In this document: positions 1-5,804 of the stretch, piece by piece
How positions within the stretch are numbered: position 1 is the first letter of the stretch
How the letters are laid out: each line of letters starts with the position of its first letter
Notes under the pieces: generated by a model
The model's database searches: none
What the model saw: the letters and a program-made list of their open reading frames with translations, nothing else
What the model was told of the DNA's origin: nothing
Assembly (NCBI GenBank): GCA_934716995.1
Contig: CAKUYO010000076.1
Coordinates: 1 to 6,332, forward strand
Length of the DNA stretch: 6,332 nucleotides
Reading direction: 5' to 3'
DNA from: an uncultured Bacteroidales bacterium
Lineage (GTDB): Bacteria; Bacteroidota; Bacteroidia; Bacteroidales; Paludibacteraceae
Position numbers and translations under genes: made by a program

Positions 1-370
1 CTCCTAATATTCTCTGCTTGGCTTTTTCATAGCTGTTGACAGAATCAAAAGCCATGTTTTCTTTTTGTTCAGTAATATTCAGCCATTTTTCTACAATAGA
101 TGCTGGTCTATTGATACCGTGCTTTGCATTTTGAGTCATTGAATAGAGATAAAAATTCAAATCATCATAAATGGCAGCAAGCATCAGTTCTGACTTTGAA
201 ATATTCTGATTATAAAGTTTCCGCATTATTCGTGAGTCTTCAGGCAACCCTGCGGCTAGAGTTGCAACGGACTCAACAGTCATAGATCTGTAGTCAAACA
301 CATGGTAATACTGTGCAAGATCACAGATCAGACTGTCTTCATCTGTTGCAATCATGGTTGCCATGACCAT
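1..370 (-). CDS. Tail assembly chaperone, C-terminal (frameshift) part, DUF5361/Gp15-like, truncated by window edge
   Basis: This reading frame is open from the left edge to about 370, giving 123 residues without a stop. It starts at an in-frame ATG (370-368) that has no Shine-Dalgarno sequence. It lies in the -1 frame relative to the 97-residue gene just upstream, so it is most likely translated as the C-terminal half of a frameshift fusion, like lambda gpG-gpT. The sequence is mainly helical. Stretches such as SLICDLAQYYHVFDY (13-27), LAAGLPEDSRIMRK (38-51) and HGINRPASIVEKW (84-96) resemble the second tail-chaperone protein of Gram-positive siphophages (DUF5361/Gp15-like, recognised from memory). 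Such proteins bind the tape measure and tail tube subunits during tail assembly and are not in the mature virion. The family is usually not much longer than this, so the stop is probably only a few codons past the edge. Independent initiation at 370 cannot be excluded. Confidence 0.75.
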   Translation of the reverse strand, partial: MVMATMIATDEDSLICDLAQYYHVFDYRSMTVESVATLAAGLPEDSRIMRKLYNQNISKSELMLAAIYDDLNFYLYSMTQNAKHGINRPASIVEKWLNITEQKENMAFDSVNSYEKAKQRILG

Positions 371-379
371 CAGTTTTTT
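350..379 (-). promoter_or_regulatory. -1 programmed ribosomal frameshift site with downstream hairpin
   Basis: On the minus strand the last sense codons of the 97-residue chaperone gene are GTA AAA AAC, followed by TGA. This places a perfect X XXY YYZ heptamer, A AAA AAC (379-373), in the zero frame directly before the stop. Slipping back one base continues as CTG ATG GTC into the open downstream frame. A hairpin follows: arms TCATGG and CCATGA pair perfectly around a CAA loop (366-352), starting six bases after the heptamer. Two further G-U pairs at the base extend it to 368-350. Heptamer, spacing and stem fit known -1 frameshift signals. The lack of a ribosome binding site for the second frame supports this route. 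The hairpin is short, so its stimulating strength is uncertain. Confidence 0.85.
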
Positions 380-663
380 ACTTTTTTATTGGCTGCTTTG
401 CACTGATTCATGATTTCTGTGAACTCATCCATAACTGCACTGATATCTGCAATGCCGTCATTGTGATCTGCAACATGCTGAAGAAATCTTTCCTTGTCAG
501 CTTTAGTGAAAAGCATTTTCAGCATCTGCACAGTCGCATCCATCTTGTCGAGATCATCTTTGCCTTTAACAGTTTCAACTGTTTGTTCTAAAAAACGGAA
601 GTCGAGGATCTTACTCTCATTGACTTCCGCTTCAAAACCTGTCTTTGTAGTAACCTTGATCAT
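370..663 (-). CDS. Tail assembly chaperone, N-terminal (zero-frame) protein
   Basis: This 97-residue, mostly helical protein starts MIKVTTKTGFEAEVNESKIL, ends in a lysine-rich tail, and sits between the major tail tube gene and a second overlapping frame. This is the position and size of the first tail chaperone (lambda gpG-like) in siphophages. It is inferred to coat the tape-measure protein with its frameshifted longer form and recruit tail tube subunits in the cytoplasm. The start ATG at 663 has a GGGAG ribosome site (676-672) eight bases upstream, inside the end of the tail tube gene, and follows that gene's tandem TAA TAA stops directly. Ribosomes ending at TGA (372-370) make the short form; those slipping at A AAA AAC make the fusion. 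The function comes mainly from gene order and the frameshift signal, since the sequence itself is little conserved. Confidence 0.8.
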   Translation of the reverse strand: MIKVTTKTGFEAEVNESKILDFRFLEQTVETVKGKDDLDKMDATVQMLKMLFTKADKERFLQHVADHNDGIADISAVMDEFTEIMNQCKAANKKVKN

Positions 664-666
664 TTA

Positions 667-1230
667 TTATTCTCCCTGCTTGATGTAGTAATCGTATGAT
701 GCTGTTCCTGTAGAATCTACAGAAGCAGTAATAGTGACGTTGTATCCAACTGGTTCTCCATCCTTGTAGGAGATATCTCCAATATCTGTGATCTTTCCAT
801 TTGGGATGACAGTACGCTTTAGAACATTTCCGTTCATAATCTGCTCAACTACTAGTACTTCCGGTTCCAATTCGCCTGAAGCATTCTTTACAGTCATTCC
901 AGTAGTTAAATTACCTGTAACATTGTCAGCACCGTGTGTATACTTCTGAACCTCTTCATTCAATGCTTCAATCAGAGTCAAAGAGAAAGTAGTTGTCTTG
1001 CCAGTCTGATTGACCATTACGACATCTCCACCCCATGCTTTGACAGTATTTGTATCAATAGATGTAGATTCAGTTAAACCGTCTTCTGAAATGTATCCCA
1101 GGTTTTTGAATGCCACATTTAAAGCTGTCTTAGCATCTGTAGGCAATTCAGTTCCTAAAGGTGCATGGAAAAAAGCACCACCGACTTTAGGAGTTCCTGC
1201 TGTAACATTTGCTGAGTTATTTGTTGCCAT
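667..1230 (-). CDS. Major tail tube protein (siphovirus)
   Basis: This 187-residue protein would polymerise into rings that stack as the non-contractile tail tube, the DNA conduit. Recognisable segments are NVTAGTPKVGGAFFHAPLGT (8-27), FKNLGYISEDGLTES (41-55), KAWGGDVVMV (64-73), TFSLTLIEALNEEV (81-94) and KRTVIPNGKITDIGDISYKD (138-157). They match the pattern I know from tail tube proteins of Gram-positive siphophages. The composition is rich in Thr, Asn, Gly and Val, as expected for a beta-sandwich tube fold. No added C-terminal Ig-like domain is visible; the protein ends at the core fold. The ATG at 1230 has an AAAGGA ribosome site upstream and lies 13 bases after the preceding gene. The coding region ends in tandem TAA stops. 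Its place between tail terminator and chaperones is canonical. Confidence 0.88.
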   Translation of the reverse strand: MATNNSANVTAGTPKVGGAFFHAPLGTELPTDAKTALNVAFKNLGYISEDGLTESTSIDTNTVKAWGGDVVMVNQTGKTTTFSLTLIEALNEEVQKYTHGADNVTGNLTTGMTVKNASGELEPEVLVVEQIMNGNVLKRTVIPNGKITDIGDISYKDGEPVGYNVTITASVDSTGTASYDYYIKQGE

Positions 1231-1243
1231 ATGTTATTCCTTT

Positions 1244-1585
1244 CTACTCATAGTGAGTTAAATAAAATACCGCCTGGTAGCGGTATTCCTTTGTTTCTGT
1301 ATCTGTAAAATTGTAATCAGAATTCAATCTGCATGAAGAAACGCCATGTGTTCCAGGCAGTGCATACATAGTTGCTTTGACACGCTCATTTAGTACTGCT
1401 GCATCATACATGGATTGGCCGATTGACTGCACTGCAAGAGTTGCATTGTTTAGCAGATTCACTCTTCCACCGCCTGTTCTTTCAATCATGACGTACTGTT
1501 CAGGCATATTCTCTTCATGTTCTAGAAATACCGGAAGCTTCAGTTCTGCTTCCAGATAGTTTCTAACAACAGCTTCTATGATCAT
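1244..1585 (-). CDS. Tail terminator / tail completion protein
   Basis: This 113-residue protein begins MIIEAVVRNYLEAELKLPVF, a short N-terminal helix typical of small tail terminator proteins (SPP1 gp17 / lambda gpU type). A mixed alpha/beta body follows, with YVMIERTGGGRVNLL (31-45) and the C-terminal strand EYRYQAVFYLTHYE. Such proteins form a ring on the end of the tail tube, stop its growth and give the surface that docks to the head. The assignment relies on this general pattern and on position, directly after the gp10-like gene and directly before the tail tube gene. The ATG at 1585 overlaps the preceding stop (ATGA), and only a poorly spaced purine run precedes it. Translation is therefore probably coupled to the upstream gene. 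The exact family is uncertain. Confidence 0.7.
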   Translation of the reverse strand: MIIEAVVRNYLEAELKLPVFLEHEENMPEQYVMIERTGGGRVNLLNNATLAVQSIGQSMYDAAVLNERVKATMYALPGTHGVSSCRLNSDYNFTDTETKEYRYQAVFYLTHYE

Positions 1586-1851
1586 CCTTTCACACTTCCT
1601 AACGCTTTCAGCAGCGTATTGTATTTAGAGTTGCTTCTTGCAGCATGCTGATTCCCTGGATAAACCTTAACATTTGCTCTTGTCTGACCGACTGATGTAC
1701 TGCTTTCATAACTGTCACCAGCGTGTCCTGAACTGTTTGCAGAGTTCTTAATCTGTTCGCCATACTGAGAAAGCACATTCTGCATTTCCTGTGACTTCAT
1801 CAGTTCAATATATCCATTAGAATCGTGTTCAAATTTCACTTTGCTATTCAT
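1582..1851 (-). CDS. HK97 gp10-like head-tail junction protein (short form)
   Basis: With the ATG at 1851 the product has 89 residues, beginning MNSKVKFEHDSNGYIELMKS. It shows a helix that includes SQEMQNVLSQYGEQIKN, then a Gly/Ser region with DSYESSTSVGQTRANVKVYP and the C-terminal NSKYNTLLKALGSVKG. This layout of helix, strand pair and a final NTLLKAL matches the small HK97 gp10-like proteins found between head closure and tail terminator genes. It probably helps complete the head-tail interface. It is shorter than the usual gp10 length of roughly 110-150 residues, but matches the compact form seen in Gram-positive phages. The ATG overlaps the stop of the preceding gene by eight bases and has no good ribosome site, so reinitiation or coupling is likely. 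An in-frame TTG at 1860 would add three residues and is less likely. Confidence 0.72.
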   Translation of the reverse strand: MNSKVKFEHDSNGYIELMKSQEMQNVLSQYGEQIKNSANSSGHAGDSYESSTSVGQTRANVKVYPGNQHAARSNSKYNTLLKALGSVKG

Positions 1852-2185
1852 ATGCTTCAACCGTCACTTTCTTATTCCATCTGAGTGGAATATTCTCTGA
1901 AATGCCTTCCTGTGGAATGCCGATTACGTGCCATCTTTTGCCGAAGAATCCAACGATTGCATTCTCCCATGAATGATTGTCCATCTTAGGAATAGCAAGC
2001 GTATATGAAGCTTTATGACCGTCTAATGAGGTGTTGCTCAGAATGTCTTCACTTGTGATAGGAGACACGAGTACATTTTCAATCTCTTCAGCTTTTTCTT
2101 CATAGACTGGGTGATTGAAAGCATCCCTCTTGCCTGTATCCGTTCTTGAATAAAGAGTAACAGTAATACCTTTAATTCGCTGCAT
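1844..2185 (-). CDS. Head closure (stopper) protein
   Basis: From the ATG at 2185 this is a 113-residue, beta-rich protein beginning MQRIKGITVTLYSRTDTGKR. Segments ENVLVSPITSEDILSNTSLDG (36-56), YTLAIPKMDNHSWENAIVGFFGKRW (61-85) and ENIPLRWNKKVTVEAYE (97-113) are characteristic of the small head closure proteins of Gram-positive siphophages (SPP1 gp16-like position). These proteins ring the connector, keep packaged DNA in and form the tail docking surface. The frame is open upstream to 2275, but such a start would overlap the connector gene by about 100 bases. The ATG at 2185 has a GGAG six bases upstream and gives the family-like N terminus, so it is preferred over the ATG at 2197. It overlaps the end of the connector gene by 14 bases. 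Confidence 0.82.
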   Translation of the reverse strand: MQRIKGITVTLYSRTDTGKRDAFNHPVYEEKAEEIENVLVSPITSEDILSNTSLDGHKASYTLAIPKMDNHSWENAIVGFFGKRWHVIGIPQEGISENIPLRWNKKVTVEAYE

Positions 2186-2588
2186 TTCCGACTCCATAGA
2201 AATCAATAAAGCTTGCCTTCTGCTTACGAAGTCCAAGCTTTTTGAGATCTTTATCAAGGATGGATGTACCACCACCGGTATTCACATATGTTCCACTCCA
2301 TGTATAGCCCAGAGCCGACTGTGATTCCTGCTGTAGATTGTATGTATTGCTTGATGAATCCTGATCCAGTCTGCGGATGACAATATCGCAAGTAACCATT
2401 CTGACTACATTTGTATAATCTTCATCCTCTGCCATCATTGCATCAAGATCTCTGTTGCATTCCTTTGCCTTGATTCTCAAAGCACTGGATACATCTCTTA
2501 AAAGCACTTCTGCCTTGGCAGTTTCTTCTGATGTCAGCAGTCTGTACCGATTAATAACATCTGTTACTGTAGCAAATGGTTCACTCAT
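2172..2588 (-). CDS. Head-tail connector protein (Phage_Gp19 / SPP1 gp15-like)
   Basis: This 138-residue protein has a helical N-terminal part, FATVTDVINRYRLLTSEETA (5-24) and AEVLLRDVSSALRIK (26-40). It continues VVRMVTCDIVIRRL (61-74) and a loop QQESQSALGYTWSGTYVNTG (86-105), ending in DKDLKKLGL (112-120). This is the pattern of the Phage_Gp19 family of head-tail adaptors (HK97 gp6 / SPP1 gp15 type). Such an adaptor assembles as a ring under the portal and extends the DNA channel to the closure protein. A GAAAGGA ribosome site (2604-2598) precedes the ATG at 2588 and overlaps the end of the repeat-protein gene. This adaptor normally binds a portal ring, so its presence implies that a portal exists or once existed, although none is encoded between terminase and capsid here. 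Confidence 0.85.
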   Translation of the reverse strand: MSEPFATVTDVINRYRLLTSEETAKAEVLLRDVSSALRIKAKECNRDLDAMMAEDEDYTNVVRMVTCDIVIRRLDQDSSSNTYNLQQESQSALGYTWSGTYVNTGGGTSILDKDLKKLGLRKQKASFIDFYGVGNAAN

Positions 2589-2594
2589 AAATCA

Positions 2595-2855
2595 TCATCC
2601 TTTCTTTCCGGTTTTCTTTTGTGGTTTCTTAGTTGCTTTTGCCTGTGGCACTTCAATAGACTTTTCTTCAGTTTCCTGTGGCTCTTCAACAGATGGAGCT
2701 TCATTTTCCTGTGGTTCTTTAACAGATGGAGCTTCATTTTCCTGTGGTTCTTCAACTGACTGTGGCTCGGAAGACTCTAAAGCCTCCCAATCCACATCAG
2801 TCAGAATGCAGGAAATATCAATCACAGAACCGTTTTTAATATTTCTGTATTTCAT
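2595..2855 (-). CDS. Small repeat-containing phage head-region protein of unknown function
   Basis: This 86-residue protein has three zones. Residues 1-26 (MKYRNIKNGSVIDISCILTD and VDWEAL) resemble the short conserved start of small proteins found just after the capsid gene in many Gram-positive phages. Residues 27-71 are a disordered-looking, Glu/Pro-rich stretch of 11-residue repeats (SVEEPQENEAP, SVKEPQENEAP, SVEEPQETEEK, then SIEVPQ). Residues 72-86 are strongly basic (KATKKPQKKTGKKG). There is no signal peptide or membrane segment. The ATG at 2855 lies five bases after the capsid stop and has no clear ribosome site, so expression is probably coupled to capsid translation. A capsid-associated or nucleic-acid-contacting role is possible from charge and position, but this is speculation. 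The split between an acidic linker and a basic tail is the most notable property. Confidence 0.75.
   Translation of the reverse strand: MKYRNIKNGSVIDISCILTDVDWEALESSEPQSVEEPQENEAPSVKEPQENEAPSVEEPQETEEKSIEVPQAKATKKPQKKTGKKG
2642..2765 (-). repeat. 33-bp in-frame tandem repeats encoding the SVEEPQENEAP unit
   Basis: The plus-strand word cctgtgg recurs at 2642, 2675, 2708 and 2741, exactly 33 bases apart. A related copy ctgtgg lies at 2760. The two central units are nearly identical at DNA level and the outer ones are diverged. Each unit codes for 11 residues, so copy-number change keeps the frame. Near-identity of the central units suggests recent duplication. Confidence 0.88.
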
Positions 2856-2860
2856 AGTTA

Positions 2861-3748
2861 TTAAGCGTCAGCCTTTACAATCTTCTTGAATGAGTCAGTA
2901 TCTAAGATTCCCCAGCCGATGTATGCTTCAGCTCTCAATACAATCTGGTTAGTTTTCTTTAAATCACCCTGTCCATCTGGATCACCGTATTCAATGATTT
3001 CCATTGGGATATTTTCTGCGAAGCCCCATTTAAATGCATTAGCAAAGTCACCGACAATTGCTAAATCCTTGGATGTCTTGAATGATACAGTGTTGTTAAT
3101 ATCAGAAGGAACACTTGCGAATGTGCCAGGGTTGCCACCGAATCTGAATTCAGGATACTGAACTACACCGTTTACTTTGATTTTAGCTAAGTCACTTCCC
3201 AAGGCTGGTGCCATTGCAATACCAGTAATTGCTCCATCAGACGCAACAATTGTCTGAATTGCTGCATCGAGAGTATCATCTTCAGAACCGGCTGTTACTG
3301 TTACGGATCCAACTGCTGCCATGTCAAAGTTCTTGCTGGCAATAGCTTCACACGCAGTACCTGTTGCAGGATTTACACCGTGCATTGCTGCAATATCCAG
3401 GGCTCTTGCAATTTTCTTTGCAAACCCCTCTGTGAATGCCTGCAGGTATGGAACCTGCTTTTCTTCAGACATGTTTACAAATTCATCTGTAACTCTACTC
3501 TGATAGACAAACTTGATTGGGCTAATCGTTACCGGTTTAAATCCAGCATCACCGGCAGGCTTATTTTCTCCCTCACCGACAATAGATGCTTCCCCGTCCA
3601 TCGTAAATACAAACTGTGATGTTTCTGAAAATGGAATAGGTTCCTGCTTTGAAAGCTTCGCTAATGTAGAATGACCAGCTACTTTGCTGAAAATCTTTGG
3701 AATAAATTCTGCTGGAAATAAATTTGTAGTTTTAGTAATTGTTGCCAT
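2861..3748 (-). CDS. Major capsid protein, HK97 fold (Phage_capsid family)
   Basis: This 295-residue protein is the shell subunit. An N-arm (1-35, MATITKTTNLFPAEFIPKIF and on) is followed by the extended E-loop region with FVFTMDGEASIVGEGENKPA (47-66) and VTISPIKFVYQSRVTDEFV (73-91). The long spine helix is about 101-124 (AFTEGFAKKIARALDIAAMHG). An A-domain follows, with IVGDFANAFKWGF (231-243) and the C-terminal VLRAEAYIGWGILDTDSFKK (270-289). These are standard HK97-type landmarks. There is no N-terminal delta domain; the protein starts at the mature fold, consistent with the separate scaffold gene upstream and the absence of a protease gene. The ATG at 3748 has a strong GAGGAG ribosome site (3762-3757) inside the end of the scaffold gene, fitting high expression. 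Confidence 0.93.
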   Translation of the reverse strand: MATITKTTNLFPAEFIPKIFSKVAGHSTLAKLSKQEPIPFSETSQFVFTMDGEASIVGEGENKPAGDAGFKPVTISPIKFVYQSRVTDEFVNMSEEKQVPYLQAFTEGFAKKIARALDIAAMHGVNPATGTACEAIASKNFDMAAVGSVTVTAGSEDDTLDAAIQTIVASDGAITGIAMAPALGSDLAKIKVNGVVQYPEFRFGGNPGTFASVPSDINNTVSFKTSKDLAIVGDFANAFKWGFAENIPMEIIEYGDPDGQGDLKKTNQIVLRAEAYIGWGILDTDSFKKIVKADA

Positions 3749-3751
3749 TTG

Positions 3752-4228
3752 TTATTCTCCTCTTAGGTTTTTCGCCATCTGCAAATAAATCTGTTTAGAT
3801 GTATCACCTTTTTGATCTTCGTGATTTGCTAAAGGTGGTACCTGTCCTCGATTACCAATGAATTTAGATAATGCTTCTGCATCCTTTCGAATGTCTTCTT
3901 CTGTAGTTCCGGACAATCTAGAAGCCATCTCATAAGGGATTCCATTTTCATGTGCGATTCTCATTTTTACCGAGTTGGTCTCGTAAGCACTGATCTTGGC
4001 ATCTTTTTCTGCAAGCTGTTTGTCATAGTCTGCATACTTGCTCGCATTTTCTGTAATTGAAGTATTCAAGCCCTTGATCTTAGAGTCATATTCATCCTTA
4101 ATCTTCTGAAGCTCTTCAGGTGATGTATAACCTTCAAACTTTTTAGTCATAGTTGAGCGCTCACGCTCAAGTCTCTCTTTCAATGCTGCTTCGAATGCTT
4201 CCTGTGTCTCAATTGGTGTGAATGTCAT
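3752..4228 (-). CDS. Capsid scaffolding protein (DUF4355/GP20-like)
   Basis: From the ATG at 4228 the product is 158 residues. Residues 8-85 are highly charged and helical, probably coiled coil (KERLERERSTMTKKFEGYTS, then EELQKIKDEYDSKIKGL and YDKQLAEKDAKISAYE). Residues 88-127 (VKMRIAHENGIPYEMASRLS through to KFIGNR) resemble the conserved C-terminal part of Gram-positive phage scaffolds (DUF4355-like, by memory). The tail 128-158 would be the likely capsid-binding end. Scaffolds guide capsid subunits into a procapsid and leave before DNA packaging. A strong AAGGAG site eight bases upstream sets this start. The open frame extends to 4381, but that part overlaps the terminase gene and has no comparable ribosome site. 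The gene lies directly before the capsid gene, as expected. Confidence 0.85.
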   Translation of the reverse strand: MTFTPIETQEAFEAALKERLERERSTMTKKFEGYTSPEELQKIKDEYDSKIKGLNTSITENASKYADYDKQLAEKDAKISAYETNSVKMRIAHENGIPYEMASRLSGTTEEDIRKDAEALSKFIGNRGQVPPLANHEDQKGDTSKQIYLQMAKNLRGE

Positions 4229-4274
4229 GTTTAAGTCTCCTTTTCCTACTTTCCGTGTAGTGTACGTAATATCT

Positions 4275-4301
4275 AAAAAAGCAGCTGAGATAAGCTGCTT
4301 T
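4275..4301 (-). terminator. Intrinsic terminator-like hairpin at the end of the terminase gene
   Basis: On the minus strand a perfect 9-bp stem, AAAGCAGCT and AGCTGCTTT, encloses a six-base loop and runs directly into six T residues. This is the standard rho-independent form. The 5' arm overlaps two bases of the terminase TAA stop. It would end or attenuate transcription between terminase and scaffold. No clear promoter is visible in the roughly 45 bases left before the scaffold start, so partial read-through or an RNA-processing/stabilising role for the capsid message are alternatives. Confidence 0.75.
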
Positions 4302-5706
4302 AATAGTGAATAACCTGTTTCCGTCTTTCTTTTGCAGTCTTTGCCTGCCAGAAAGCGAAAACCATACTTTCCATAAGGCATATGTCTATGCCTTCCTTGA
4401 TACTTTGATACCCATAACCACCTTGACTGCCTATCAGTCTCTTCTGACAGTTGCTGACTGACTGAGCAAGTGACGGCTGTCCCATATGGACAACCAGGCC
4501 TTGATCCAGTGATGTTTTAAATACGTCATTGGCCGTAATTACTTCTGATGTCTTTGGAATGATAATGTGCTTCAGCTTCATATCCTTCAGTTCTTCTTCA
4601 AGTGTCGCAGATCCATTGCCGTCAATGGTAATAGATGCAATATCTGCCTGCTTTAGAAATCGCAGCATCCATTTATTGCCATTGAGTCTAGGCTGACAGT
4701 CTATAGACTCTACGAATACTTTTTCACTTGTGGTCTTACATGCGATAGACATTGCCACATTCTGCCCATCGATTCCAAATTTTATTCCAACATAGAGCTT
4801 TCCTTTCAGTTCTGGAAGAGAAGTGAGCTTGCATTCATTCCACTGCACTTCTGAAATGAAAGATTTCAGATTCTTCTTTGACCAGTATCCTAAACGCTGA
4901 ATGTTGAAATCAAGATCATCATCACCAATTTCATCTTTGATGATACGTTCTGTGAAAATCGTACCCAATGATGGATTGGTTTCATACCAAGCTTCTACAT
5001 CGTGAACATCTGTCATCGAATCAACAGACCATTCCGCCCATCCGGTATTCTCTGTTTCACCAGAGAGTGCCTTATTCCTCATTTTCATAAATACGGTTCC
5101 ACTAGACACCATTGTGGGTGGTGTTCCACAGAACAGTGTCTGAGGATTTTTTGAAGATGAAACAACATACTTTAATGTTGTCTCTTGGTCATCTTGATAT
5201 TCTTGTGCTTCATCAATGATCATCAAATCAAAGCCTTCACCAAGTCCACCTTTAGATGTTCTAGTTCTGAAACTTACTTTTCCATCGCTCGATGGAAATT
5301 CAATTGTTTCAAGTCCGTATTGCTTATGAGCAATATAATCCTGTTTGTCTTTATAGCCTGCATCTTCCAATAGCTTCAGCAATCTATAGAAAGCACTAGA
5401 TGATGTAGGTGTTCTATGAGCCGTGTGAAGCACTTGCTCGCCTTCAATCAATCCGTACATTTCACGGATCGTAATGACTTCATTCTTGCCATTACGTCTA
5501 GGCACTGCATAGCCAAACTTTGTGTGGATCCATAATCCTTCATCGTTGTACGAAAGAATGTCATAGATCAGAAGCTTCTGCCAATCCTGTGCCTGTCTGC
5601 CAGTCTTTTCATAGATATCAATTGCTTCTTTTCCATATGTATTCTCATATGGTAGAACTACGGATTTTGTAGGAGTCTGGCGACCTAATCTCTTAGGTTC
5701 TGCCAT
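4300..5706 (-). CDS. terL: Terminase large subunit (packaging ATPase-nuclease)
   Basis: This 468-residue motor protein translocates DNA into the procapsid and cuts concatemers. The N-terminal ATPase has a variant Walker A, VPRRNGKN (68-75), Walker B with catalytic acid LMIIDE (161-166) and a coupling motif LFCGTPP (191-197). The C-terminal RNase H-like nuclease begins at LYVGIKFGIDGQNVAMSIA (304-322). The likely metal ligands are D313 (FGIDG), D362 (TIDGNG) and D441 (EGIDICL), so both activities look intact. The natural end (WQAKTAKERRKQVIHY) gives normal family length. The ATG at 5706 has a perfect AAGGAGG ribosome site four bases upstream. Contrary to the usual order, no small terminase lies directly upstream and no portal gene follows. 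The gene ends in a terminator-like hairpin. The family is Terminase_1-like/HK97-type by pattern; the packaging strategy (cos or pac) cannot be read here. Confidence 0.95.
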   Translation of the reverse strand: MAEPKRLGRQTPTKSVVLPYENTYGKEAIDIYEKTGRQAQDWQKLLIYDILSYNDEGLWIHTKFGYAVPRRNGKNEVITIREMYGLIEGEQVLHTAHRTPTSSSAFYRLLKLLEDAGYKDKQDYIAHKQYGLETIEFPSSDGKVSFRTRTSKGGLGEGFDLMIIDEAQEYQDDQETTLKYVVSSSKNPQTLFCGTPPTMVSSGTVFMKMRNKALSGETENTGWAEWSVDSMTDVHDVEAWYETNPSLGTIFTERIIKDEIGDDDLDFNIQRLGYWSKKNLKSFISEVQWNECKLTSLPELKGKLYVGIKFGIDGQNVAMSIACKTTSEKVFVESIDCQPRLNGNKWMLRFLKQADIASITIDGNGSATLEEELKDMKLKHIIIPKTSEVITANDVFKTSLDQGLVVHMGQPSLAQSVSNCQKRLIGSQGGYGYQSIKEGIDICLMESMVFAFWQAKTAKERRKQVIHY

Positions 5707-5751
5707 ATATCCTCCTTATCCTGATGTTATTCTGTTGGGTGCTCTAATCTC

Positions 5752-5780
5752 TTTATTTATTATTTTGTATCTCCTATAAT
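5752..5780 (+). promoter_or_regulatory. Possible sigma-70-type promoter for the plus-strand gene
   Basis: A perfect TATAAT (5775-5780) lies 24 bases before the plus-strand ATG at 5805, in a very AT-rich intergenic region. The best hexamer 17 bases upstream is TTTATT (5752-5757), a weak -35 match. Its position before a ribosome site (GAGGT, 5792-5796) and an opposite-strand gene that needs its own promoter makes it plausible. AT-rich DNA gives TATAAT by chance fairly often. Confidence 0.4.
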
Positions 5781-5804
5781 TTGATTATATTGAGGTAATA
5801 ATTT

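Noticed and set aside
382..390. Second A-rich run (AAT AAA AAA) as an additional slippery site
   Set aside because: In the zero frame it reads T AAA AAA, not X XXY YYZ with identical X bases. The A AAA AAC just downstream is the proper heptamer.
1246..1258. Small inverted repeat (ACTCA / TGAGT) at the end of the tail terminator gene
   Set aside because: The stem is only 5 bp, has no T run, and mostly lies in coding sequence, so it is not distinguishable from chance.
1852..1860. TTG start at 1860 for the gp10-like protein
   Set aside because: It adds only three residues and has no ribosome site. The ATG at 1851, which overlaps the previous stop, is simpler.
2186..2275. Upstream extension of the head closure protein to 2275
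   Set aside because: It overlaps the connector gene deeply. The ATG at 2185 has GGAG at good spacing and gives the expected MQRIKGITVTLY start.
2455..2889. Plus-strand 144-codon ORF with Cys/Ser/Asp-rich repeats
   Set aside because: It is the antisense reading of the 33-bp repeats and neighbouring genes. Its repetitive protein is a by-product of the minus-strand repeat, and it has no promoter or ribosome site of note.
4229..4381. N-terminal extension of the scaffold frame to an upstream ATG at 4381
   Set aside because: It would overlap the end of the terminase gene by about 80 bases and lacks a comparable ribosome site. The ATG at 4228 has a well-spaced AAGGAG and a family-like N terminus.
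5784..5789. Minus-strand TATAAT upstream of the terminase gene as a promoter
   Set aside because: No acceptable -35 hexamer sits 16-18 bases upstream, and the region is AT-rich enough for chance matches.
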